DNA of 53,891 nt from Rubrivivax sp. GTDB taxonomy: Bacteria > Pseudomonadota > Gammaproteobacteria > Burkholderiales > Burkholderiaceae_C. Shown in pieces: positions 37,105 to 44,935 of the stretch. A model generated the notes under the pieces. It was not told the origin of the DNA. It saw only the letters and a list, made by a program, of their open reading frames with translations, and searched no databases. The position numbers were made by a program, and so were the translations under genes. Location: the NCBI GenBank assembly GCA_024641945.1, contig JAHECD010000020.1, positions 1-53,891 of the forward strand. The letters run 5' to 3'. Every line of letters starts with the position of its first letter. The first letter of the stretch is position 1.

Positions 37105-38436
37105 TCAGGCTTCCTGCACCCGCCGGCGCACCAGCTGGATGTGGCTGCGCAGCGCATACAGCTCGTCGGCATAACTCAGCGGCACCGACACGCGGCCCAC
37201 GTGCGCCTCGATGTCGTCGAGCTCCTTCAGCAGCTCGGGCGCGTCGCGCCGTCCGAGCCCCTCCTCCACCGTGCGCAGCTGCCCGTACCAGCGGAAGACG
37301 CGTGAACGGATGCGGAACTCGTACAGCGGCGGCACCACCCGCGACAGCGGGATCAGCACGGCCACGATGCCCAGCAGCGCCACCCACATGCGGTCTGCCA
37401 GGTTGGCGATCCAGAACGGCAGATAACGCTGCAGCAGCGGCGCGCCGCTGCGATAGAAACGCTGCGCCTCGGGGTTCAGCGGCCTTTCGTTCGACACCGC
37501 GTTCGGAAAGTCGCCCTTGCGCTGGAACCAGCCCGGCGCGCTGTGGATCTGCTGCGCCGCCTGCACAAAGAGCTGCGCCAGTGCCGGATGCAGCGAGTCG
37601 CGCGCGACCAGCGTGGCCGTGGGAGCCACCAGGCGCACATCGGCCGGCGGCATGTCCCGCGCCAGATCGACCACGCCGCGCGGCAGCACCACCGCGCTCA
37701 CGAAAGGGAAGCGGCGCGAATAGGCCTCGGCCTGTGCGAAGTCGAAGAGCCGGATGCCCGGTGTGCGCAGCAGCATCTGCACCATCGCGGATTCCGGCGC
37801 CGAGGCGAGCACGAGCGCATCGATGCGCCCTTCGACGAGATCCACCACCGCCGGCGTGACGGGCTGCTGCTGCAGCGTGAGCGCCGAGGGCTCCACGCCG
37901 TTGGCTTCCAGCAGCCGCTGCATCAACGGCGGCACCCCGCTGCCGGGCGCGCCGACGTTGAGCGTCCAGCCCGTCAGCTGGCTCAGAGACTCGACCACCG
38001 GTGCCTTGAGCAGCCGCTGCGCCGACGCCTCGCGGTAGAAGATCCACACCGGCTCGTAGAACAGGCTGCCGAGCGACGCCAGGCCGCTGTCCGGGCTTTC
38101 GCCGGGCGCATAGGCACGGTCGGCGCCGCCCTGTACGAAAGCGATGTCCACACCCGAGTCGCCACGCCGCAGCAGCGCCAGGTTCTCCCCGGCCCCCTGC
38201 GTGGGCCGCAGTTCGACGTCGATGCCGTGCTGCTTCAACAGGTCGGCATAACGTTTGCCGAATTCAGCGTAGGCCCCCTGCTCGACGCCGGTGGCCAGCA
38301 CCACGCTGCGCGGCGGGTTGGGGTCGAGCAGGACGTAGGCCACCGCCAGCAGCAGCGCGGCCAGCAGGACGAACGGACCTGCCGTGAGCGAGAGTTCACG
38401 CAAGGACAGGAGGGCGTGCTGCAGGGCCTTGGGCAT
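37105..38436 (-). CDS. TAXI-family TRAP transporter solute-binding protein
   Basis: 443 aa. One N-terminal membrane helix (about 18-37, LTAGPFVLLAALLLAVAYVLL) is followed by the TAXI fold: SVVLATGVEQGAYAEFGKRYADLLKQHG, PTQGAGENLALLRRGDSGVDIAFVQGG, LTLQQQPVTPAVVDLVEGRIDALVLASAPE. A second helix lies at about 352-370 (MWVALLGIVAVLIPL) with a soluble helical tail. It is membrane anchored at both ends rather than freely periplasmic. No TRAP permease is nearby. Ligand unknown. Confidence 0.87.
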   Translation of the reverse strand: MPKALQHALLSLRELSLTAGPFVLLAALLLAVAYVLLDPNPPRSVVLATGVEQGAYAEFGKRYADLLKQHGIDVELRPTQGAGENLALLRRGDSGVDIAFVQGGADRAYAPGESPDSGLASLGSLFYEPVWIFYREASAQRLLKAPVVESLSQLTGWTLNVGAPGSGVPPLMQRLLEANGVEPSALTLQQQPVTPAVVDLVEGRIDALVLASAPESAMVQMLLRTPGIRLFDFAQAEAYSRRFPFVSAVVLPRGVVDLARDMPPADVRLVAPTATLVARDSLHPALAQLFVQAAQQIHSAPGWFQRKGDFPNAVSNERPLNPEAQRFYRSGAPLLQRYLPFWIANLADRMWVALLGIVAVLIPLSRVVPPLYEFRIRSRVFRWYGQLRTVEEGLGRRDAPELLKELDDIEAHVGRVSVPLSYADELYALRSHIQLVRRRVQEA

Positions 38437-38499
38437 GGGGGCATGCTACGCGCAGGGCACAGGCGGCTCGCGAGACCCGGCTGGCAGAATCCCAGGCAC

Positions 38500-40422
38500 G
38501 TGAAGAACGAGCCGACACCCCGCGTCCTGAGCGTCATCCCGCCGATGACGCAGCTCAATACGCCGTATCCCGCGACGGCCTACCTGACGGGCTTTCTGCG
38601 CTCGCGCGGCATCGACGCCGTGCAGACCGACCTGGCACTGGCGCTCGTGCTCGAGCTCTTCTCTGCGCCGGGGCTTCGCCAGATCCGCGGCTGCATCCAC
38701 GCCCTGCCCACAACGCAGCGAACGCCACGCACCGATGCGTTCGACGCGGCTTTCGACCGTTATGCCGCGACCATCGGCCCGACGCTGGCGTTCCTGCAGG
38801 GGCGCGACCCGACGCTGGCCCACCGCATTGCGACACGCCACTTCCTGCCCGAGGGCCCGCGCTTCGCGTCGCTGGACGTCTACGTCGATCCGGACGACCC
38901 GGAGGGCGGCGACCCGCTCGCGTGGGCCTTCGGCGCGCTCGGCCAGCAGGACCGAGCGCGGCATCTCGCCACGCTGTACCTGAACGACATCGCCGACGTG
39001 CTTCGCGACGCCGCTGACCCGCGTTTCGAGTTCGTGCGCTACGCCGAGTCGCTGGCGGCGAGCCAGGCCACGTTCGACCCGCTGGCGCAGGCGCTGGCGG
39101 CGCCGCCGAACCTGGTGGACCGCACGCTGCAGGCGCTGGCGCTGCAGGCCGTGGCGCAGCACACGCCGGGCGTCGTGCTGCTGACGGTGCCGTTCCCCGG
39201 CGCGGTGTATGCCGCCTTCCGCATCGCGCAGGCGATCCGCGCGGCGCATCCCGAAATCAAGCTCGCGCTGGGCGGCGGCTTCGTCAATACCGAACTGCGC
39301 GAATTGAGCGACCCGCGGGTCTTCGACCACTTCGACGCGGTGACGCTGGACGCCGGCGAGCGGCCGCTGCTGGCGCTGCTCGAGCACTGGAGTGGGCGGC
39401 GCTCGCAGGGCCGGCTCGTGCGCACGTTCGTGCGCGACGCCGGCTCCGTGCGCTACGTCGATATCGGCGAGGCGGACATTCCCTTCGGCGAGGTCGGAAC
39501 GCCCACCTGGGACGGCCTGCCGCTCGACCGCTACCTGTCGCTGCTGGACATGCTCAACCCGATGCACCGCCTGTGGTCCGACGGGCGCTGGAACAAGCTC
39601 ACGGTGGCGCACGGCTGCTACTGGAAGAAGTGCAGCTTCTGCGACGTGAGCCTGGACTACATCTCGCGTTACGACGCCGCCACGGCCGAGACGCTGGTCG
39701 ACCGGATCGAGGCGATCGTGCAGGAGACGGGCGAAACGGGCTTTCATTTTGTCGATGAAGCGGCGCCGCCCAAGTCGCTGAAGGCGCTCGCGGCCGAGCT
39801 GCAGCGGCGGCAGGTGTCGATCTCGTGGTGGGGCAATATCCGCTTCGAGAAGTCGTTCACGCCGGCGCTGTGCCAGGCACTCGCCGACAGCGGCTGCATC
39901 GCCATCTCCGGCGGGCTCGAGGTGGCGTCGGACCGGCTGTTGCAGTTGATGAAGAAGGGGGTCTCCGTCGACCAGGTGGCGCGTGTCACCAAGGCCTTTG
40001 CCGACGCCGGCATCCTGGTGCACGCCTACCTGATGTACGGCTTCCCGACGCAGACGGCGCAGGACACGGTGGACGCGCTGGAATACGTGCGCCAGTTGTT
40101 CGAGGCCGGCTGCATCCAGTCGGGCTTCTTCCACCGCTTCACCTGCACCGTGCACTCGCCGGTGGGGCGCCAGCCGGCGGACTATGGTGTGAGCCTGGTG
40201 CCGCTGCCGCCGGTCACCTTTGCGAAGAACGATGTCGGCTTCATCGACCCGACCGGCACCGACCACGACGTGCTGGGCATCGCGCTGAAGAAGGCGCTGT
40301 ACAACTACATGCACGGCATCGGGCTCGATGCCGACGTGCGCAGCTGGTTCAGCGGGCGGGTGCCGCGAACCACCGTGGCCAGGAACCGCATCGCACGCGC
40401 CCTGGCGTCGCGCAGCGGCTGA
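38500..40422 (+). CDS. B12-binding-domain radical SAM protein
   Basis: 640 aa from GTG 38500. An N-terminal part begins RVLSVIPPMTQLNTPYPATAYLTGFLRSRGIDA, and a cobalamin-like Rossmann region follows (VVLLTVPFPGAVYAAFRIAQAIR, LALGGGFVNTELREL). The radical SAM barrel has Fe-S cysteines C373, C378 and C381 in CYWKKCSFC, a CX4CX2C spacing. Downstream marks are FVDEAAPPKSL, ISGGLEVASDRLLQLMKKG and HAYLMYGFPTQT. The reaction is unknown. I include the GTG start because it adds the conserved N-terminal strand. Confidence 0.85.
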   Translation: MKNEPTPRVLSVIPPMTQLNTPYPATAYLTGFLRSRGIDAVQTDLALALVLELFSAPGLRQIRGCIHALPTTQRTPRTDAFDAAFDRYAATIGPTLAFLQGRDPTLAHRIATRHFLPEGPRFASLDVYVDPDDPEGGDPLAWAFGALGQQDRARHLATLYLNDIADVLRDAADPRFEFVRYAESLAASQATFDPLAQALAAPPNLVDRTLQALALQAVAQHTPGVVLLTVPFPGAVYAAFRIAQAIRAAHPEIKLALGGGFVNTELRELSDPRVFDHFDAVTLDAGERPLLALLEHWSGRRSQGRLVRTFVRDAGSVRYVDIGEADIPFGEVGTPTWDGLPLDRYLSLLDMLNPMHRLWSDGRWNKLTVAHGCYWKKCSFCDVSLDYISRYDAATAETLVDRIEAIVQETGETGFHFVDEAAPPKSLKALAAELQRRQVSISWWGNIRFEKSFTPALCQALADSGCIAISGGLEVASDRLLQLMKKGVSVDQVARVTKAFADAGILVHAYLMYGFPTQTAQDTVDALEYVRQLFEAGCIQSGFFHRFTCTVHSPVGRQPADYGVSLVPLPPVTFAKNDVGFIDPTGTDHDVLGIALKKALYNYMHGIGLDADVRSWFSGRVPRTTVARNRIARALASRSG

Positions 40423-40427
40423 AGTTC

Positions 40428-41525
40428 CTACGCGGCGCGCGCCATGCCCACGGCGCCGGCCGCTCCGTCGACCACGACACGGTCGCGGCCGCCACGTTTG
40501 GCGCGGTAGAGCGCACGGTCGGCCCGTTCGACCAGCGTCGCGGGTGTGTCACCCGGTGCGAACTCTGCCAGTCCGATCGACACCGTCACCCGCGCGCCGG
40601 CTTCCGGCAGCAGCGGCAATGCGGCGACCGCGGCGCGCAGCCGCTCGGCGCAGATGAGTGCCTCGTCGGCAGAGGTGCCGGGCAGCAGCAGCAGGAATTC
40701 CTCGCCGCCAAAGCGGCCGAGTTCATCGATAGAGCGCAACTGCGCCTTCAGGCCCGCCGCCACGCCCTTGAGCACCTCGTCGCCAGTGGCATGGCCATAG
40801 CGGTCGTTCACGTTCTTGAAGTGGTCCACGTCGACCATGCAGGCGGTCAACCGGCCGCGCAGGCGCTCGCAGCGCTGCACCTCCGAGAACAGCAGCGCAT
40901 CGAGATGGCGGCGGTTCCAGGTGTCGGTGAGGGCGTCGCGGATCGCGAGCTGCTCGATGGTGCGCAGCGACTCGCGCAGTCGTCCCCGCAAATCGCTGAT
41001 GTACCCGGCCGCGACGGCATACCAGACCGAGCTGCCGACCACGACGACAGCATTCACGGCCTCGACACGAAGGTCCAGGCGGTCCTGGAACAGCGCGATA
41101 CGCAACGCCATCGCCAGGAAATAGGTGGTCAGCACGAAGATCTCGACCCAGACCAGCGTGCGCGCCCGCAACTGCAACATGCCGAAGACGAACAGCACGC
41201 TGTAGAACGGGCCGGCCAGAAAATGCAGCCGGTCGGCCAGGATCAGGATCACGAAGACCTGTGCGGCGCCGGCGCAGATCTGCTGGGCCGTCATCGACGG
41301 GTCCTGCAGCTGGAGGTTCCAGCCGCTGCGCAACAGCGTGAAGAAGACCAGGTTGACGACGACGAACGAGCCGCCGATCCACAAAAGGTGCGCGCGGTCG
41401 AGCAAGCCGAGGCCGGCACACATGGCGAGGATCGCGAAGCCGAGCACGTAGGTCGACGCCGCCATGAGAAAGCGTCGCATTCTCAGGGCCTGCCTATGGG
41501 CAACGGCCGGGTCGGGGGCGCTCAT
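40428..41525 (-). CDS. Membrane diguanylate cyclase (GGDEF)
   Basis: 365 aa. About six N-terminal membrane helices (residues 17-175) of MASE-like type, then a GGDEF domain (192-355). The active site is GRFGGEEF with GGEEF at 273-277, and an inhibitory I-site RxxD is present at 264-267 (RSID). It should make cyclic di-GMP with product inhibition. ATG 41525. The stop is 5 bases from that of the convergent radical SAM gene. Confidence 0.93.
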   Translation of the reverse strand: MSAPDPAVAHRQALRMRRFLMAASTYVLGFAILAMCAGLGLLDRAHLLWIGGSFVVVNLVFFTLLRSGWNLQLQDPSMTAQQICAGAAQVFVILILADRLHFLAGPFYSVLFVFGMLQLRARTLVWVEIFVLTTYFLAMALRIALFQDRLDLRVEAVNAVVVVGSSVWYAVAAGYISDLRGRLRESLRTIEQLAIRDALTDTWNRRHLDALLFSEVQRCERLRGRLTACMVDVDHFKNVNDRYGHATGDEVLKGVAAGLKAQLRSIDELGRFGGEEFLLLLPGTSADEALICAERLRAAVAALPLLPEAGARVTVSIGLAEFAPGDTPATLVERADRALYRAKRGGRDRVVVDGAAGAVGMARAA

Positions 41526-41706
41526 CGCACCACGCAACACCGCGTGACCGGTGCTGACAACCAGGATACGACCGAATGGGACATGGTCGTACTTTCGGCC
41601 GTCGACCCCGAAACTTGACCGCCGAGCCGTGCAGATGAGCGGCGGCTGTGCCGCGGCACGGCGCCCCTGCCGCGGTACGGCGCCCCTGCGGCTCGGTGGA
41701 CCGCGT

Positions 41707-41949
41707 TCAGCGCTGGCTGCGTGCCTTGCGCGAGTCGACCTCCGCGAGCTGCTTCTTCAGCAGCAGGAACAGCACGCGGGCGTTGTCGACGGTCATGCTC
41801 AGCGTGCTGGCGGGCTCGCCTTCCGCGTCGTCGCCCTGCCCGCGGCCGGGCTGCAGGGGCTGCACCGCGGCGTCGACCCGCGCGACGACCAGGCCGTGCC
41901 GGTCGGTCAGGGCCTTGATGCGCTGGATCTCGATCGTGAAGGTCTTCAT
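41707..41949 (-). CDS. Small hypothetical protein
   Basis: 80 aa from ATG 41949, family not recognised. MKTFTIEIQRIKALTDRHGLVVARVDA at the start and TLSMTVDNARVLFLLLKKQLAEVDSRKARSQR at the end give a short beta-strand and a C-terminal amphipathic helix. Divergent from the aldo/keto reductase gene. The frame extends upstream to 42063, but that part overlaps the divergent promoter. Confidence 0.6.
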   Translation of the reverse strand: MKTFTIEIQRIKALTDRHGLVVARVDAAVQPLQPGRGQGDDAEGEPASTLSMTVDNARVLFLLLKKQLAEVDSRKARSQR

Positions 41950-42062
41950 GCCCGAAGGGTAGCCGAGCCCGCGCGGATGCGGGGAGGGGCGGCCCGCATT
42001 CGGCCCTAACATGGCGGCTGAGCCGGTGCCTGCCCCGGGTCCGCAACTCTCAGGAGACTCCA

Positions 42063-43058
42063 ATGCAATACCGCCAACTGGGCAAGAGCCCGCTGCGGGT
42101 GTCCGCCCTGTGCCTGGGCACGATGATGTTCGCCGACCAGACGCCTTATGCGGAGGCGCGCCGCATCGTGTCGCACGCCCGCGAGCAGGGCGTCAACTTC
42201 ATCGACACCGCCGACGTGTATTCGGTCGGGCAGTCCGAATCGATGGTGGGCGAACTGCTGAAGGGCGAGCGCGACCAGTGGGTGCTGGCCACCAAGCTCG
42301 GCAACCGGATGTCGGACCAGCCCAACGAGTCGCACTACTCGCGCGCCTGGGTGCTGCGCGAGTGCGACGCCAGCCTGGAGCGGCTGGGCACCGACCACAT
42401 CGACATCTACTACCTGCATCGCGACTACAACGGCATGGACCTCGAGGAGCCGCTGCGTGCCATCGACGCACTGCTGCGCGCGGGCAAGATCCGCTACTGG
42501 GGTATCTCGAACTTCCGTGCGTGGCGCATCGCCGAGGTGGTGCACATGGCGCGCGCGCTGAACATGCCCGGGCCGGTGGTCTGCCAGCCCTACTACAACC
42601 TGCTCAACCGCATGCCCGAAGTCGAGGTGCTGCCGGCCTGCGCGCACCACGGCATCGGCGTGGTGCCCTACAGCCCCATCGCGCGCGGCGTGTTGTCGGG
42701 CAAGTACGCGCCCGGTGCGCGACCGGCCGAAGGCACACGCGCGGCGCGCAACGACAAGCGCATGATGGAAACCGAGTTCCGCGAAGAGTCGCTGCAGGTC
42801 GCCCAGGAACTCAAGAAACATTGCGCCGACCGCGGCGTGGCGCTGCAGCACTTTGCCACCGCCTGGGTACTGGCCAACCGCACCGTCAGCTCCGTCATTG
42901 CCGGCCCGCGCACGCTGGCACAGTGGCAGGACTACTTCGATGCGCTGGAATGCACGATCGGGCCGGACGACGAGGCGATCGTCGATTCGCTCGTCAAGCC
43001 GGGGCATCCATCGACACCGGGCTACAACGACCCGGCGTATCCATTCGTCGGGCGTTAG
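42063..43058 (+). CDS. Aldo/keto reductase
   Basis: 331-aa NADPH-dependent TIM-barrel oxidoreductase. The catalytic tetrad is D48 (FIDTADVY), Y53, K78 (LATKLGN) and H119 (YYLHRD). YSPIARGVLSGKYAPG and SSVIAGPRTLAQWQDYF bind the cofactor. The start has AGGAGACTCCA upstream. Close to the general YajO/Tas-like branch; the substrate is unknown. Confidence 0.93.
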   Translation: MQYRQLGKSPLRVSALCLGTMMFADQTPYAEARRIVSHAREQGVNFIDTADVYSVGQSESMVGELLKGERDQWVLATKLGNRMSDQPNESHYSRAWVLRECDASLERLGTDHIDIYYLHRDYNGMDLEEPLRAIDALLRAGKIRYWGISNFRAWRIAEVVHMARALNMPGPVVCQPYYNLLNRMPEVEVLPACAHHGIGVVPYSPIARGVLSGKYAPGARPAEGTRAARNDKRMMETEFREESLQVAQELKKHCADRGVALQHFATAWVLANRTVSSVIAGPRTLAQWQDYFDALECTIGPDDEAIVDSLVKPGHPSTPGYNDPAYPFVGR

Positions 43059-43161
43059 ACCGGTCCTCCGGCCGCTACGCGATTGCAATCGACGGTGAAT
43101 TGAACATGGCGGCAAGAGCGTCGAAGGCGACCGTCGCGGCGCCAGTCACTGAAGGCAGCGA

Positions 43162-43462
43162 ATGACGCCCCTCTCATCGCTTCGTGTAGCCAAGACGTAT
43201 TCGCCCAATCAAGAAGGCGCCAAGCGGTTCTCAAAACGCCATGGCGACCAACTCGTCTGCGTGCCATCGGCTGAACGAGCTTGGGACGGCACGCCATACG
43301 ACCGTCGAAATCCTCATCGAAACGACGCCCGTCGCACCACGATGGCGGGCCCCGGTCGCCATCCGCCTGGACCCGACCGACAAGTCCACACGAACGCTGC
43401 TCATGGCCTGCGGTGCCCAGTGGCAGTGCGCTGCCCTCAGCGTTCGTAGCGCTTCGATCTAG
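43162..43462 (+). pseudogene. Frameshifted small gene remnant
   Basis: From ATG 43162 the first frame reads LRVAKTYSPNQEGAKRFSKRHGDQLVCV and then loses coherence. From 43265 the next frame reads HRLNELGTARHTTVEILIETTPV and VAIRLDPTDKSTRTLLMACGAQWQ before a TAG at 43460. Joining them at 43264 (one base extra or two missing) gives one plausible protein of about 100 aa. It resembles a small hypothetical family I recall from Burkholderiales but cannot name. The end also looks eroded. A sequencing error is possible. Confidence 0.5.
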
Positions 43463-43473
43463 AGGTCGAAGCA

Positions 43474-43803
43474 ATGCCAGTCGAAAAGCTTGGTACGTGG
43501 TCCGAATCCGAGAAGAAGCTTGCGCGCCGGCTCTTTGACGCCGCGCTCGAAGCCGAGTTGAACGACACCATTTCGGAGTTCAAGACGAAGGCAAGCGCGG
43601 TTGCCTCGGCCGGGCAGATGTGGGAACTCGAATCATTTCTCTCTGCTCGGCGCCGCGACATCGACGCCAAGTACGAATATCGGTATTCGCAATTGCTGTT
43701 TGTCTTTGGGCGCCTCGTTCGCGAGGGCCGAATTTCCCGAGAGCAACTTCGTGGTCTCGCTGAGGAAAAGCTACAGGCGATTGACCAAATTTTTTCACTT
43801 TGA
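43474..43803 (+). CDS. Fluorescence recovery protein (FRP)-like protein
   Basis: 109 aa, the same length as cyanobacterial FRP. From memory of the Synechocystis protein, the alignment needs no gap: W50, L52, F55, L56, S57, A58, R60, I63, D64 and K66 fall on the same numbers, and FVF, EG and LA later also match. FRP is a helical dimer that detaches orange carotenoid protein from phycobilisomes; neither exists in this organism by expectation. D54, needed for that activity, is Ser here, and H53 is Glu. So the fold is probably conserved while the function differs. ATG 43474 follows AGAGG. Lies in the less GC-rich patch. Confidence 0.72.
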   Translation: MPVEKLGTWSESEKKLARRLFDAALEAELNDTISEFKTKASAVASAGQMWELESFLSARRRDIDAKYEYRYSQLLFVFGRLVREGRISREQLRGLAEEKLQAIDQIFSL

Positions 43804-43962
43804 GCGAATGCCAGCAAGGCCTTCATTGACACCAGCCGATGAACACGTGCCAAGAAGCGAACCACTCGGCAGGCCTCCCCCAATGTCCCGTGGATCGGCG
43901 CACGCCGTCGCCAGGTTGGCTGGACATAATCGACAGAGTGCCAAGACCACAGGAGAGAAAGC

Positions 43963-44364
43963 ATGTTCAGTCACGTGATGGTCGGATCGAACGACATCGA
44001 GCGTTCCAGGCGCTTCTACGACGCTGTGCTCGGAACACTTGGGGCGGGCGAACCGGTGCAGAACGTCGCAGGCACCGGCCACGTTCGGCTCTTCTATCGT
44101 CATGATGGCGGTACCTTCTGTGTCACCGAACCGATCAATGGTGAGGCGGCCACCTTCTCCAATGGCGGCACCATTGGATTCAAGTGCAATTCGCCAGACC
44201 AAGTGCGGCAGTTCCATGACGTGGCCGTTGCGCATGGCGGCACCACGATCGAGGAGGCTCCCGGCCTGCGCGAAGGCAAATTGGGGGCGATGCACCTGGC
44301 CTACGTCCGCGACCCTGACGGCAACAAGCTCTGTGCGCTCTACCGAGTGAAGCAGGCGACGTGA
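43963..44364 (+). CDS. VOC-family (glyoxalase/bleomycin-resistance fold) protein
   Basis: 133 aa. The two beta-alpha-beta-beta-beta repeats are readable: FSHVMVGSNDIERSRRFYDAVLG and FKCNSPDQVRQFHDVAVAHGGTTIEEAPG followed by YVRDPDGNKLCALYR. Metal ligands are probably H4 and the late Glu/His positions. ATG 43963 follows AGGAGAG. Substrate unknown. It is the last gene of the patch before the tRNA. Confidence 0.88.
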   Translation: MFSHVMVGSNDIERSRRFYDAVLGTLGAGEPVQNVAGTGHVRLFYRHDGGTFCVTEPINGEAATFSNGGTIGFKCNSPDQVRQFHDVAVAHGGTTIEEAPGLREGKLGAMHLAYVRDPDGNKLCALYRVKQAT

Positions 44365-44780
44365 ATAGAAGCCTCGCGTAACGCTGGATGGCGTATCGGT
44401 GGCCTCGCGGCCAACCGCGTCAGGTTCCGCGGTGTCCATTGACGTCTTGCCAAGCGACAGGCGACATGCCCATTGCCTAGGTAAAGCCGTCTGGGCCAAC
44501 TGGTTCTTCGAGCAGTTGAATATCGCCGTCGCTTGCGCTCGGCGAGTTGCTCTTGTTCATCACGAACTTCAGAGCCCGAGACATGGCGCTGCTTCGACGG
44601 CAGCCCCTTGCAGACTGCCAAGCGGGCCGCCATCCGTTGCTTCTTGCCGGCTGCGAGGGCTTTGCGCTGCAGAGGTCGAGAGACTTTGCGATGCCCGTGC
44701 CCCACACGATGCCGAGCGGGCCAACGCCGTCCCGCTCGATCCCTCAAAGCAGAGAGGCACCCGCGCCACCCACGAAGTCA
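44365..44780. other. About 415 bases without a convincing gene
   Basis: Between the VOC gene and the hairpin downstream of the tRNA-Arg gene. Several open frames exist on both strands, but none has a ribosome site or a recognisable domain, and they overlap each other. I see no copy of the tRNA 3' end that would mark an integration site. Confidence 0.5.
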
Positions 44781-44813
44781 AACGGGCCAGACCCTTGTGG
44801 AGGCTGGCCCGTT
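44781..44813 (-). terminator. Strong hairpin downstream of tRNA-Arg
   Basis: AACGGGCCAG / CTGGCCCGTT, a perfect 10-bp stem with a 13-base loop, about 10 bases past the tRNA 3' end in its direction of transcription. There is no T-run, so it may act in 3'-end protection or as a weak terminator. Confidence 0.5.
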
Positions 44814-44821
44814 GATTTCAC

Positions 44822-44898
44822 TGGTGCGGCTGGCAGGATTCGAACCCACGACCCCTTGGTTCGTAGCCAAGTACTCTATCCAACTGAGCTACAGCCGC
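44822..44898 (-). tRNA. tRNA-Arg (anticodon ACG)
   Basis: 77 bases with encoded CCA. The acceptor stem GCGGCTG pairs with CAGCCGC, and the T-loop GGTTCGAATCC is intact. The anticodon stem TTGG/CCAA encloses CTACGAA, so the anticodon is ACG (read ICG after editing), decoding CGU/CGC/CGA. A candidate promoter lies just upstream. Confidence 0.95.
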
Positions 44899-44908
44899 TA
44901 AGCCAAAA

Positions 44909-44935
44909 AGTATAGCATGCTCACGCGTCAAGCAA
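44909..44935 (-). promoter_or_regulatory. Candidate tRNA-Arg promoter
   Basis: On the minus strand, -10-like TATACT (44914-44909) lies about 10 bases before the tRNA 5' end, with -35-like TTGCTT (44935-44930) 15 bases further upstream. The spacing is short, so the -35 assignment is tentative. Confidence 0.5.

Noticed and set aside
37543..38499. N-terminal extension of the radical SAM frame
   Set aside because: It lies antisense to the TAXI gene and is low-complexity; the GTG at 38500 begins the conserved sequence.
43059..44821. Integrated element with flanking direct repeats at tRNA-Arg
   Set aside because: No integrase gene and no duplicate of the tRNA 3' end were seen, so only a tentative accessory patch is reported.
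44533..44915. Open frames ending in GRIRTHDPLVRSQVLYPTELQPL and similar
   Set aside because: This is the well-known translation of the antisense of a tRNA-Arg gene, here 44822-44898, not a protein.
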